A DNA stretch of 64,000 nucleotides, from the NCBI RefSeq assembly GCF_030253575.1, contig NC_080557.1, positions 36,444,001-36,508,000 on the forward strand, read 5' to 3'. Made by a program: the position numbers and the translations under genes. The notes under the pieces are model-generated. The model was not told the DNA's origin and searched no databases. It was given only the letters and a program-made list of their open reading frames with translations. Shown here piece by piece: positions 49,267 to 60,797 of the stretch. Positions within the stretch are counted from its first letter, which is position 1, and each line of letters begins with the position of its first letter. The stretch comes from Rhododendron vialii. Its lineage: Eukaryota > Streptophyta > Magnoliopsida > Ericales > Ericaceae.

Positions 49267-49326
<60 letters not shown>
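49267..49326. repeat. (TC)n microsatellite, unit 2 outer LTR
   Basis: About 60 bases of TC dinucleotide, allelic to the shorter run at 25,868-25,902 in unit 1. Confidence 0.95.
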
Positions 49327-49329
<3 letters not shown>

Positions 49330-49544
49330 CGAATAAAATGGGAATGGTAAAGATGGGTTTGGTTTTGTAGTGCACGTGGAGTGATATAGGGGGAGCAGTG
49401 GAGAAAGGTAGGAGAGTGAGATTATATGGGTGAAGGTGATGGAATGTGGGAGGAAAGTGAGAGAGATAGAATCGGGAGAGATAAAGGAGAGGAGAAGGGA
49501 GCATAATCCCATAAATTGTGGGATGGGTATACATTATAAATATA

Positions 49545-52500
49545 CTAGCGAATGCCCGTGCCTGAAGGCACGGGTAAATGTAATATAGTCTCAATTGACA
49601 ACATCAACAAAGGACACTATCCAATTCTATTCCACGAATCCAATTTAACTCCATCAAAGTTTTCTTTAAGCTAAGCAAAATGCAATTTAAAGGGTTGCCC
49701 ACTTATAGAGTACCAAAAAAAGAGAGAGTAAAGCCATGTTGTGAGCTAGATCGTGACGTCAGCAAATATAGGAGACTTCACCCAAGTCGTCCTCTTGTAA
49801 ACACCAAGCTTTCAAAAAATTTGAACTTCTTCACCAAAGCCGCTCTATTCCAAATAACCAATCTTAAAGTGTTTTATTCAGAGCTAGAGTAAGCCTAACA
49901 AAAATAAAGAAAAGATGTATTTTTTTTATAGGTGACAAAAGATGTATAATCGTGCATTCAACTTAAAACCCATCAATTCAAAACTTGACCCGATAAGCAA
50001 TACCATGCACAATGCTCCAAAGCACAACCAAATTTATTTCGATGATAGGCAACTGCATATGCGATAGATGTATTATCGTTCATACAACTTAAAGGTCATA
50101 CATGAAGCCAAATACCCTTATACTAAAGTTCACAATTGACATACTTTACTTTAACTGATCATCGCTGCATGATCTTTTTATCCTTTCAGCCCACAAAGCT
50201 ACATGTGCTCCCTTATCCAGCTGTATGATTCCAGGATTAAAAAACGACACCTGCGAATATAGATTTTGTAGGAAAAAATTTCCTCGAATAGTGCCAAAAG
50301 AGGTTAGAGAATAAAATTATTTATCTTGGGGGTCCTTAACTTCGTTAGTCAAGTTCATAGGTAAATAAAGTAGAGATGATAAAAATGGATAGCATTATCG
50401 AGAGCCTAGTGACATCATTTTGTTTTCAATTATAGTAATAGAAAATGCTAGACAATGTGGAAACTTCTACAACAGCACGCTGACTTGACCTACTTAGTGA
50501 TGTAGAAAGCAAAAGGAGAACCCTTAGCTAATGAGAAGAACATTCACCTCATAGGTTAGTCATACTTCCATCGCACAAAAGAAAACACAAAGAACCAAAA
50601 TTACTTGAAGGAGCTTCATATCCCTCTCCCTCGTTCAGTGTCGATCCATTCAAATATTCATAGAGAACCCACATTACTAAGCCTATGTTTTATTTACAAA
50701 ACTTTGGGCTCATGGTACCTGCTACCCACCCTTCCTCCTCTGCTTTGAGAACCGTGTGAACGAAGAGAGGGCAGAAGGTAAGGAGGTCCTCATACGGAGT
50801 CGCACACTTACTTGACCAGTGTGGGAGATTGGGGAATGGGTCGAGTAAACTCCCCTGGGGTTTAGTGGTGTGTAGAGAAAAACAAAATTTTTGAACCCTA
50901 GTTGCACATAAACTCAAACCATCCAGCTTTTATATCAACTTCAGCACTTTGGAACATGGATTTCAACACCTATAACCCAACTATATCTGAACAAAAAAAT
51001 ATCTGTGTAATGTGTTGACCAAAAGAAAAAGAAAAAGGGTGCTAACTGGATAATGGATTACAGGTTCTTACCTCGCACCTTTGATTTTGCTAGAGAATAT
51101 AGCAGGAAAGAGAAGATCAAGGCTTAAATTATGCCCAAGTACGTAGCTGGATAAGGGATTAGAGTTTTGCACATTTGATTTTGCAAAACACTCCAGGTAA
51201 GCCGCTGGTATCACCTATCAAAGCAAATAGTTGTTAGTTGTATAATCCCACCTCCTACCAATCTGTATGCCCATTAATAAATCATACGTAATAAACCACA
51301 TTTGTAGCCAGTTTGATCAAACAAATCAGAACAGATCAAGGCTTAAATTATAGAAGGCAAAGAACAAACAAAGTATGCAATTAGAGAAAGTCCACTCATT
51401 TGTCTCCCTCCATTTTGAAGCCAACCACCAAAGAATCTATCCCTGATATGTGAAAAGAACCCCATCACCCACCCCCATCCAACTACTACCCACAAAAGTG
51501 GAAGATGGCCATCGGATTTGCATTAATTCCCTCTTTCTATTCATTTTTTATCGATTGCATCATTCACGTTAAATCAAAAGTTCGTAAAGAGCAATCACCA
51601 TAAATATTGTTCACTTTAAAATCGGATTCATCTTCTGCTCATATCAGAGAACCCTCATACCCCATCATCAAGAATATTTTTGTTTTGATATCATCAAGAA
51701 TATATCCTACATAAAAAGGATTCAAGCCACAAAGAACCTCATAAGGAGATTATCGTCCTACCATTCAGGAAACAAATTAAGAGCAAAATTATAGGCTTCA
51801 TGTGGCATTAAATAAACAGTGTATCCGTGTCCGACACACTGGGGAAATCATGTGGTGTGTCCATTAGATTTTGTTGTTGTTGGTGGTGGTGGTGGTGGTG
51901 TGTGTGTGGGGGGCGGGGGGGGGGGGGGGGGAGGGGGGCGTGGAAACACGGTGGAAATACAGGAGGGGTTAAATACGCATAGAACATCAGTACTAATTTG
52001 AGCCATTAAATAAAACAGCGTATCAACTAAACAAAGAAACAATGAACAGAAATAAGTTTTAAGATCCATCAATCAACTAAACAAAGGAAGCTCCATCCTT
52101 TAAATGTTTTGGATCAAAAAAAGGATGTCATATCAAGAAGTGCAGTTTTGTTTATTATTATTATTATTATATTTTTGGGAGGGGGGGGAGGGGGGGAGAG
52201 GAACATAGGAGGGGTTAAATACACATAGAACATCATTAGGAGAGCTAATTTGAGAAATTAAATAAAACAACGTATCAACTAAACAAACAAACAATGAATA
52301 GAAATAAGTTTTAAGATCCATCAATCAACTAAACAAAGGAAGCTCCATCCTTCAAATGTTTTGGATCAAAAAAAGGATTTCATATCAAGAAGTGCAGTTG
52401 TATCTACTTGTTCATTACCTTAGTATATTCGTAAACTTTTTACCTCCATACAACAATTTGCCCTCCCCCACTTCAAAATGAAGAGAAAGCTAAGGTCCTT

Positions 52501-53873
52501 CGTCGACCTCCATCCTCTATGTAAACTTGTTACCGAGTCTAATATTGATGTCGTAAACTTGAGAGCATGAAATGAAACCTTCAAGCAAACAATGCCTGAA
52601 TCAAACGCCAATAATTAAGAAGTTAGACGGACTGGAAAAAAGAAAGGATGTCCAAATCTATACATGTAGCAAAAAATGGCAATAACAGATGATACTCACG
52701 TAAAAGGGAAAAACAATGGTTCGAATCAGTCCATTTACGATTTTTCCAAAACTCCAACCAAGTAATTCCACTAAATTTCCATTCCATGACACAACCGTGT
52801 ACTTCTTTCTTTCTTTTTTCTTACCCTTTTAATGTGTGATTGAAGAGCTAAGTGGCCACCATCATAAAAGAACCTAGGCTCTGTTCACTTAGAGTTTTCA
52901 AGTACGACGCTCAAGGGGCGGGCAATCAATGGTTAATTTCCCTCAGTCCCCCTTACGGTTCCTATTCTCGAACTAAACACCTTCATCGACAAAACAGGAA
53001 TAACAATTCAAGGCCTAATTTATCAGTCCATACGCAAGCCAATTCACGAAATATATTAATCGAAGTCACTCAAAATATCGAAACCAACAGATTTACATGG
53101 AACCGGTAACGAAACCGGCAGATTTACATCTAAGTAATAAAGCAATCAAGATTTTCGTTAGCTGTTTTAGAGAACCAATCACAAAAAGAAGAAACTGTGT
53201 GATGGCATTAAATATATATGTACCTCTCGCCTTTTACAGAGTTATTGTTATTGGTGTTGATTTGAACTCCATAAATGATGATGAGAGCAATAATCGTAGT
53301 ACTTGCTCCGTTTGGTGCAAACACTCTGATTCGAATCACTGAAAACCCCCACGGCAACACCTCTGGGCTGAAACAGCAACTGTTGTTGAAGCAATGACAA
53401 CTTGGCCACTACTGCCACCGGACAACTCCCTCCGCCGCCGCTGATCTGGTGTTGCCGAAGCTTCGCCGCCAGAATGGCCTACTGATCTTGACTGAAGTGG
53501 AACTGATCATCTGCCGTCGATGCCGAGAGGTCCCACGGGGACTTAGGGTTTGGTCGGAGGGAGAGAAAGGGAGTCGACAGAGGGATGCGATGGGTCTATC
53601 GAAGAGAGAGCCGCGAGAGAGAAGGGGACTGAGGGAGACAGAAGGAGAGTGAGATGGTGCCGCTAGGGTTCCAACTCAGCGTGTTTCAAATTTTGGAAAT
53701 CAATTTAAGTAAAATTTTACTAAAATGCCATTTATGATAGCCCTTGGATGGATTAGGTGTTTACCAAAATGCCTTTTATAGGATGAAGGGTAGAGATTTA
53801 TGTAGGCATGAGGATAAATCTAGAGCGTTGGTTGTCTTTTGGATTCAAACACAGCTCTATTTTATTATATAGA
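49545..53873 (-). mobile_element. Non-autonomous Helitron, 4,329 bp
   Basis: Read on the minus strand it begins 'tctatatctatataataaaa' (5' TC end at 53,873) and ends with hairpin 'cccgtgccttcaggcacggg' (49,574-49,555), six bases and CTAG (49,548-49,545). It is inserted between host A and T without target duplication. Unit 1 shows the exact empty site 'aaatata' / 'tatagacac' near 26,115. No Rep/helicase protein is present. The 5' third (about 53,340-53,680) is GC-richer and looks like a captured 5' exon or UTR, and several open frames elsewhere (for example 50,690-50,917 minus) are unrecognised. It also contains polyG and GGT simple repeats (51,880-51,940). Confidence 0.85.
51961..52396. repeat. 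Two tandem copies of a roughly 246-bp segment inside the Helitron
   Basis: The stretch starting 'aggaggggttaaatac' at 51,961 and ending 'atatcaagaagtgcag' recurs from 52,207, with small indels and a different simple-repeat insertion between the copies (T-A-T triplets and a G-rich run). Confidence 0.8.
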
Positions 53874-53909
53874 TATAGACACACACATATAGTTACAAGC
53901 TAATTAATA

Positions 53910-54124
53910 CTCCCTCCGTCCCAAAATATTTGTCCAATCCGCAAAACGGAGTCTTAAAAATAATACGATTTTGGCAAGAAAAATTCAAAAGTCTTTTAAC
54001 AACTTACTAGATATCAATGAGTTCTATTAATTTGTAAAAAAAAGTTTGAATTTTTCTTTAAAAAATTGCATTATTTTTAAGTTATCGTTTTGCAGACCGA
54101 ACAAACAATTTGTGACAGAGGGAG
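53910..54124. mobile_element. Stowaway-like MITE, 215 bp
   Basis: Ends 'ctccctccgtccca' and 'gacagagggag', inserted at TA with TA duplicated (53,908-53,909, 54,125-54,126). Unit 1 has the empty site 'ttaataatgtatatgc'. It is non-coding, of the Tc1/Mariner-derived MITE type common in plants. The internal sequence differs from the two MITEs in unit 3, so it is a different subfamily. Confidence 0.85.
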
Positions 54125-54983
54125 TAACGTATATGCTAAACTAATTTTAAACACCAAAAATTAATCTAGATTCTAGTTTAATCTAATTACCCTTTAAAAT
54201 AATTAATCAATTACTATAGACTATTTGATTAAAAATAATTTCTTTATTCAAAAAAATAGGGCAAAAATCTAGGTTGTTACAATAATATATAGATAATATA
54301 TATGTTGCCAATTTTAACATAATGATTACTGGTGTAGTGGTGAGAGATAAACCTTCACAAGAGGTGTGGTTTGAAACTTGCTTTTACAATACACTGTATA
54401 ATAAAATGTTAGTATGATTAAAGCTATTTGACTTCGTTTTAATTTTTTCCTCTTACTTTCAATTTTAAAAGTACTAGCATAGACATTTTTGAAAGTTGAT
54501 TATGACTGCAATTATAGGATGATATATACTTTTTCCATATTCTTAGCCAGTTTTTTTTTTTTTTTCCGGTTACATGATCTTAATTCAAAAACAACAATTT
54601 TACAATAAAGGTTTAACTTTATTTAAGTGATTTTTATCTTTTTCACTTATTGTCAAAAAAATTATCGATGACCCCATATTTAAGGTTTACCTTGGGCTTT
54701 GAAATTTAAGGGCTGACCTTGTACTCGAAATGTGATCTCTCTCTATGAAATTCTTAGATTCGTCACTGCTTTGAGATGTAATAACATTCAAAAGAAATCC
54801 CAGAGGATTTGGCCAAGTAGACATGAGAAAACAAATAAGTGTTCGTCTTCCATGAGGTCGCATATTCGAATTCCATGGAGACCAAATATTTCAAATTTTG
54901 GGGTCACTGGAAGGTTCTCCGGTCGTTAATTTTAGAGCCCCGAGATGTGCAAACTTGCGTGAAAATCCGATTATCTAAAGTGA

Positions 54984-55221
54984 GGCTCCGTTCCGGAAAG
55001 AAAAATAAGTACTTATTTTTTAAGAAGACAATTTCAAACTCAAAAATTATGTATTTACACAAATTATTTTCCTATCAATATAGATCTTGTTTGATAGATC
55101 TCATTGAGATCTTTAATACGGTGCAAAAAAATTGAAAAATTATTTTTCATTTACATTATTTTTTAGTTTGAAAATGTGAAATAAGTACTTATTTTTTAAG
55201 AAGGTGTTCTAGAACGGGGCT
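54984..55221. mobile_element. Inverted-repeat MITE, about 238 bp
   Basis: Ends 'ggctccgttccgga' and 'tctagaacggggct', with the internal arms 'aagtacttattttttaagaa' present at both sides (about 55,006 and 55,180). Unit 1 has 'aagtgagaaaca' uninterrupted. The target duplication is not clear, so the superfamily is open. Confidence 0.65.
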
Positions 55222-55261
55222 CAGAAACATTCAAAAATAGGGACCAAAGTAACAGTAATGA

Positions 55262-55625
55262 TTCACACAAATATTTTTTTCACATATCTTGCACATACAT
55301 TTTTGTGTGACCCATATCGGGATCCTACAAAATGATCCGAACCGCTCATCTTTTTTTAAATACTTTTTGGAGGATTTCTGTAAAAAATTAGCTCCAATGG
55401 ATATCGGTAAAGGCTTTCTCAGAAATCGTAGCACGAATCATTCTGTTTTGTCCTACGAATTCTAAAAAAGTCCTTACCGATATCCGTTAGAGCTGATTTT
55501 TTACAAGAATCCTCCATAAAGTATTTTAAAAAAGATAGTGGTTCGGATCATTTTATGGGACCCCGATATGAATCTCATAAAAATGTATGTGCAAGATATG
55601 TGAAAAATACATATGTGCAAATAGC
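55262..55625. mobile_element. Foldback element (long imperfect hairpin) upstream of unit 2 LecRLK
   Basis: Two arms of about 150 bases are imperfect reverse complements. The left arm has 'cacatatcttgcacatac' (55,281), 'aaaatgatccgaacc' and 'ggatatcggtaa'. The right arm has 'ttaccgatatcc' (about 55,476), 'ggttcggatcatttta' and 'gtatgtgcaagatatgtg' (about 55,585-55,602). The loop is about 60 bases. It is absent from unit 1 and ends about 180 bases before the unit 2 start codon. A transcript would form a long stem able to feed small-RNA processing; that consequence is inferred. Confidence 0.7.
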
Positions 55626-55699
55626 ATGGTTGCAAAAGTAATGATTCCCTGAAAGTGAAAGGAGACAGAGTATCCTTCACTCAAACTTATGGATTGAGT

Positions 55700-55801
55700 C
55701 CGAAAGTCTTTCCCTTTCCCTTTCCCTTTCACCTCAAACTCTTCTCTTTCCTTATTTAGTTATATATGAGCTAATTTACGTCCTTGATCTCAAACCTAGC
55801 A
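55700..55801 (+). promoter_or_regulatory. Pyrimidine-rich leader of unit 2 LecRLK
   Basis: Same CCCTTT repeat leader as unit 1 (27,117), with fewer repeat units and 'tttagttatatatgagc' in front of the ATG at 55,802. Confidence 0.4.
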
Positions 55802-58800
55802 ATGTCTTATCCTCTTCTTCATACTCTCTTCTGCTTCCTATTATTGCTGCCATTTTCTACTGTTGCTCAGACTAACGGAACCGTAGACGTTGGTGCATCT
55901 ATCACAGCTGGTGACAATTCCACCACCCCATGGCTATCCGCTTCTCAAGATTTTGCATTTGGGTTTAAACAACTCCAAGATAACAATCTCTTCTTGCTCT
56001 CCATATGGTATTACAAGATACCCGACCAAACCATTGTTTGGTATGCAAACGAAGGTGTTCCGGTGTTAGCTGGATCGAAAATAGGGATAACCGCGGGCAA
56101 AGGGCTAGTGCTCAGTGACCCTCAAGGCAGAGAGTTGTGGAGTTCCACCCCTATTCGTAACCAAGTTGCTTATGGCTCTATGAGCGATATGGGCAGCTTT
56201 GTGCTTGTTGGTGGGGGTTCGGATAACATATGGGAGAGCTTCAAATACCCGACGGACACCTTGTTGCCTGCGCAGATCATGGAGTCCGGCGGGGTCCTTT
56301 TTTCTCGACAGTCGGAGAAGAATTTCTCGAGGGGAAGGTTATTGTTAGAACATTTTGATAGTAGTCTTGTTGTTCATGCTCTGTGATACGATTGCCACAT
56401 ATTTTCTGTATGTATGGAATATGGATCTACTAACAAGGGTGATGTGACTTGATATATGCATTCGATCAAGAGAGAGAAATAGATACAGAAACAATGAGAA
56501 AGCAAGAATTTTGAAAAAGGGGTATTTTTTTCACTACTTTCTATATCCGTGAGCAACTCTTTTCTGACTTCATATTCTCGTGATGGAAGTGAACACAAAA
56601 CGATGAAGGTTTGTGACAGCACTTGAGTTGAATTTTGCAGCGGGTGCACTTCGTCTGGACCTTCACACTGGGAGGAACATCCGCTTTAGACAGCGTTTAC
56701 ACACCTCCCGGCTCCGATTCTCACAAGCATGATCTTTCTTACTAGTTATGTGCTTCTAAGGCTCTAGGCGTAGGCCCACCAGGCAACTGCTTAGGGCCGT
56801 CACTTTTGGGCCAAAAAAATTGGGCCTCCAAATAGTGTTATGTATTAAATATTTTCTACATGAATTGTTTTACAACTACCATAATGTTTCACGGTGGTAT
56901 GCCGCCTATTTAGGGAGCATGGGATTGTGAGTTTGATTCCCGTCCCATTCAATTTTTTAACGCAAAATTTTGATTCCTGTACTAAAAATGGGTATTAAAT
57001 CAAAGCTCTTTAGTGTCAAACTCACGACCTTAGGGTTCTAAAGAGAGCATTAACGCTTTGCCACCAAACTACAAGGCTAATTTGTTTTATCCATCAAAAA
57101 AATAATAAATATACTAGAAAATGAGAGGCCCCATTTTCAAATCTTGCCTAGGGGCCAGGGCCTCGAAAGTCTCAGGGCCGGGTGCTTCTGGATTATTATG
57201 TGTTTGGAATGGATAATTATTTGGCCCTTCATAGTCTTTTGATGGATATTTACAATGGGAATAAATTTTCTTAACAGGTTCCAGCTCCGCCTGCTGGAAG
57301 ATGGGAATCTCGTGCTTAATACTAGAGACTTGGTTACCAATTTCGCTTATGATGCTTACTACTGGAGCAACACTTATGATGGTGTTAATGTTACAAATCG
57401 TGGTTACCGAGTTATCTTCAATGAGACAGGATATATATTCGTATTGAAAAGAAATAACCAAAGAGCAGTACTCGGACCAACAACAGTACCCCCATCTGGT
57501 GACTACTACTACCGAGCAACTCTCGATTTTGATGGGGTTTTCACACTGTACTATCATCCAAAGACTAAAAATGGCAATCCGAAAACTTGGACTGCTTTGT
57601 GGTCCGAGCCAGATAACATTTGTGTTGATATTGTAGCGAGTGAAGGTAGAGGGGCTTGTGGCTTCAACAGCATATGCACAATTGATGATTATAAAAGGCC
57701 TAATTGTTCGTGCCCTGTAGGTTTTTCGTTGCTTGATCCAAACGACAAGTACGGAGACTGTAAGCCAAGTTTCACACCAAGTTGTGAAGAAGATGACCAC
57801 AAGAGTTCCAACGGAGATCTCTATGACTTGTCAGTGTTAATAGATACTGATTGGCCTCTGTCTGACTACGAGCAACTGAAGCCTGTCAGTGAAGAGATGT
57901 GCAGAAATTCTTGCCTCCAGGATTGTTTCTGCGCTGTTGCTATTCTGCGGGGTGATAGCTGCTGGAAGAAGAAGCTGCCACTTTCTAATGGGAGGAAGGA
58001 CAGTGTTGTTAATGGGAAGGCTTTCATGAAGTTCAGGAAAGGTGACCTTCCTCCATCTACTACCGATCCTCGTTCTCCTCTTCTGGGTAGCTCTTTATTC
58101 GTCAATGTTGCACTTCTGGGTGCCTTTTGCCTGGGTTTTTCCCTCATCTACCAGAAGAAGATCGTGAATAGTCGTCATGGGTTCGGAGCTGTGGAAACAA
58201 ATCTTCATTGTTTTTCGTATGAGGAGCTTGCAGAGGCTACAGATGGATTCCAGGAAGAACTTGGAAGGGGAGCTTTTGGAATTGTGTATGGAGGGGCAGT
58301 ACGAATGGGGAATTCTAGAATTTTCGTCGCAGTCAAGAAGCTAGATAGGGTGGTTCAAGAAAAACAGAGAGAGAAGGAATTTAGAACCGAAGTACATGTG
58401 ATTGGCCAGACCCATCATAAGAATCTAGTCCGACTGGTTGGATTTTGCGACCAAGGGGAGCACCGGATGTTAGTGTACGAGTTCATGAGTAATGGCACTC
58501 TCGCTAGCTTCCTGTTTGGAGAGACAAAGCCTAGTTGGAACCAGAGGAGCGAAATTGCGTTGGGAATTGCTAGAGGCCTCCTCTACCTACACGAAGAAAG
58601 CAGCACGCAGATCATCCATTGCAATATAAAGCCTCAAAACATACTTCTTGACAACTATTACAGCGCCCGAATTGCCGACTTTGGGTTGGCTAAACTGCTG
58701 ATGATCAATCAGAGCCAGACAAATACTGGTATTAGAGGGACAAAAGGGTATGTTGCACCTGAATGGTTTAGAAACAAGCCGGTAACCACTAAAGTTGATG

Positions 58801-59144
58801 TTTACAGCTTTGGTGTGTTGCTATTAGAGATCATTACTTGTCGAAAAAACGTAGAGGGGTGGGAGATGGGCGGTGAAGAGAGACCAATTTTAACTGATTG
58901 GGTTTGTGACTGCTTTCTGAAAGATGAATTGCATGCTTTGATTGAGGACGATTCCGAGGCCTTGAATGACTGGAGGAAGGTGCAGAGATTTCTGATGGTT
59001 GGAATTTGGTGTATTCAAGAAGATCCCTCTCAACGGCCCACGATGAGGAAGGTTACTCAGATGCTTGAAGGAGTTGTCGAAGTTCCTGTGCCTCCAAGCC
59101 CTTCGCAATTTTCTTTCGTCAGTCATGGTGTTGGGGAGGAGTAG
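55802..59144 (+). CDS. Unit 2 G-type lectin receptor-like kinase, open but predicted kinase-dead
   Basis: Exon 1 55,802-56,337, intron 56,338-57,277 (GT-AG, phase 2), exon 2 57,278-59,144; 800 residues, usual for the family. Domains: signal peptide (about 1-23), B-lectin region, EGF-like ('CGFNSICTIDDYKRPNCSC'), PAN-like ('CRNSCLQDCFCAVAI'), membrane helix ('FVNVALLGAFCLGFSLIY'), kinase domain from about residue 507 to near 780. Gly loop 'GRGAFG' (about 508), Lys532 in 'VAVKK', 'DFGLAK' (Asp646) and 'APEWF' are kept. The catalytic-loop Asp is Asn628 ('HCNIKPQN'; codon AAT 58,623-58,625), so phosphotransfer is probably lost. Seventeen residues present in unit 1 just before and into the membrane helix are deleted. 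Expected at the plasma membrane; ligand unknown. The intron carries a hAT insertion. Family members are often intronless. Confidence 0.85.
56758..57181. mobile_element. hAT-like element, 424 bp, in the unit 2 LecRLK intron
   Basis: Flanked by a perfect 8-bp duplication GTGCTTCT (56,750-56,757 and 57,182-57,189); unit 1 has the single site 'cttgcttctggatt'. The right end reads 'ccggccctgag' on the minus strand, a typical plant hAT terminus; the left end ('aaggctctagg') matches it poorly. Two tRNA-like stretches (about 56,885-56,950 plus; 57,000-57,080 minus) may be SINE fragments it carries. No transposase. Confidence 0.7.
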
Positions 59145-60160
59145 ATTGTGCACATACCTAACCTTTGGTAGTAAATGCACTAAGTGGATGTCTCCTGACT
59201 CGAACACACGACCCGAAGTTTCGCTGGCTGAGTTTTGTTTGCTCTGCTCTATTATTCTAGTGTCACTTATAGTTGGTTCATTTCGCAAAATATCCCCTTA
59301 GTAAGTTAGCAACCAATATGTAATGTTCTCTTAAAATAATGCCTGCTACTTCAGTGCACAATATATGTTGTTTTGAAAAAGACTCTTTAGACGAAGGCCT
59401 GTGTTCTGATATGTTTCTGAAAATTGTGAGAAATCGTATAGCCTGTGTTTTTTCGTCCTACTAATCATGAATGTTAGCTTCTGTGCTCTCAGTAAGCCTG
59501 CTTTTGTTGTTCTAATCTAGTGATTGTATATTGGATAATATCCTACATGATTTACCATTTATAGGGTCCCTATGAACCACCGATGTTGCGATGGCGATGC
59601 ATTGCAACGGGTAGCGGTCGCCTGTCTGCGTTTCGGACAAGCTTTTTGACACGGAGAGATAGCTGTGTTGACATGCCAATTAAATTAGGAATTCTTAAGC
59701 ATGGAACATGCCGGGAACATGCATGCCCCAAGACTCAAGTGAGAGCACTGAGAGACACCTGGGGACACGTTTGGGTTAATTTATAATATAACAAACCTAT
59801 CTCGGAAATTGTATCATGGTATTTGCGATACAATGGTAACTAGTGTTAGTTTTCTTTAACTTTTGTTGGTTGTGGACACTGGATACATATTCATGACAAT
59901 AACACCGAAAATCGTGTTTTCATTTCTTTTTCTCTGTGTCCCTTGCCATGACCGTGCCCCACTTTCTATAATTGTAGTGCTCCGTGTCTGTATCTGTATC
60001 TGTATCGTGCATCTTTTGAAAACTTTAAGGAAACATTAGGTTTGCTCTTGCTACAGCACGTCTGAGAGAGGTAATAACTAGGCAACCTTTACTACTGCAT
60101 GTTCAGGTGCGTTAACCAGTTTTACGGTCTTAAGAGTCTGAAAAGTGAGTTAATGAAATT
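59145..60160. other. Unit 2 downstream flank
   Basis: Matches the unit 1 downstream flank (32,209-33,030) to about 60,010; the last 150 bases lead into unit 3. Long open but unrecognised frames occur at 59,583-59,786. No gene supported. Confidence 0.4.
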
Positions 60161-60305
60161 GATTAAAGATTTGGTTCTAAAATTATAGAGTGCTTCTCGA
60201 GCATGCATTTGGAGCCCTTCCCCTCACACATTTGTAGAAGACCCACCATCACAAAGGAGCAATGTAGACCAGTCTCCATCTCACCAATAGGAAGTAAATG
60301 CAATA

Positions 60306-60577
60306 CTCCCTCCGTCCCTTTTTAAGTGTCCTGCTTCGTAACTCCAACTTATGAAAAAGACATCATTATTACACTTTTCACATCAACTTTTTCCTCCACT
60401 TTCCTTACTTACCCATCATCATTACACTTTTATTCACTAACTTTTCAAAATAAAATCTACTTTTAGGGACAAAATAGACAATACACCAACTTTTACCCCC
60501 CTAACTTTACAAAATGGACACTTATTAAGGGACAGCCCAAAATGGAACACTAGACACAAAAAAAGGGACGGAGGGAG
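60306..60577. mobile_element. Stowaway-like MITE, 272 bp (unit 3, first)
   Basis: Ends 'ctccctccgtcccttttt' and 'aaaagggacggagggag', inserted at TA. Units 1 and 2 have the empty site 'atgcaatacaatttt'. It shares its interior ('cttcgtaactccaactta') with the MITE at 63,200-63,476. Confidence 0.9.
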
Positions 60578-60797
60578 TACAATTTTTTTGTTCTTTTTCT
60601 TGATAACGAGCGGTTCTATTCTATCCTAATCTAGAGAGCGGGATTGGGGCGTGCGCAGATGTGGTGGAACACAAGATTGCTAACACTTGAGCTGGCCTGC
60701 AATATAGGTGTGCAAGAGGTAGAATGGGTCCTTGTTTACTTTACGTCCCAATCAAGCAAGAAATCCCTATTACACACTCTGGACAAAAACTTGGATG

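Larger units (their letters stand above)
40550..54281. mobile_element. Large LTR-like element, unit 2 copy, with later insertions
   Basis: The same element as 20,687-26,308, starting 'tgtaatgccccgattttc' and ending '...ggttgttaca', with the same target duplication ATAAT (40,545-40,549 and 54,282-54,286). Relative to unit 1 it has gained a 1,687-bp insertion (41,042), a Gypsy derivative (45,043-47,865), a Helitron (49,545-53,873) and a MITE (53,910-54,124). It has lost about 960 bp (unit 1 24,352-25,312, junction near 48,714), which includes the TATA-like box of the unit 1 copy. Confidence 0.8.

Noticed and set aside
51880..51940. Gly-rich protein frame in the GGT/polyG run
   Set aside because: Simple-repeat artefact inside the Helitron.
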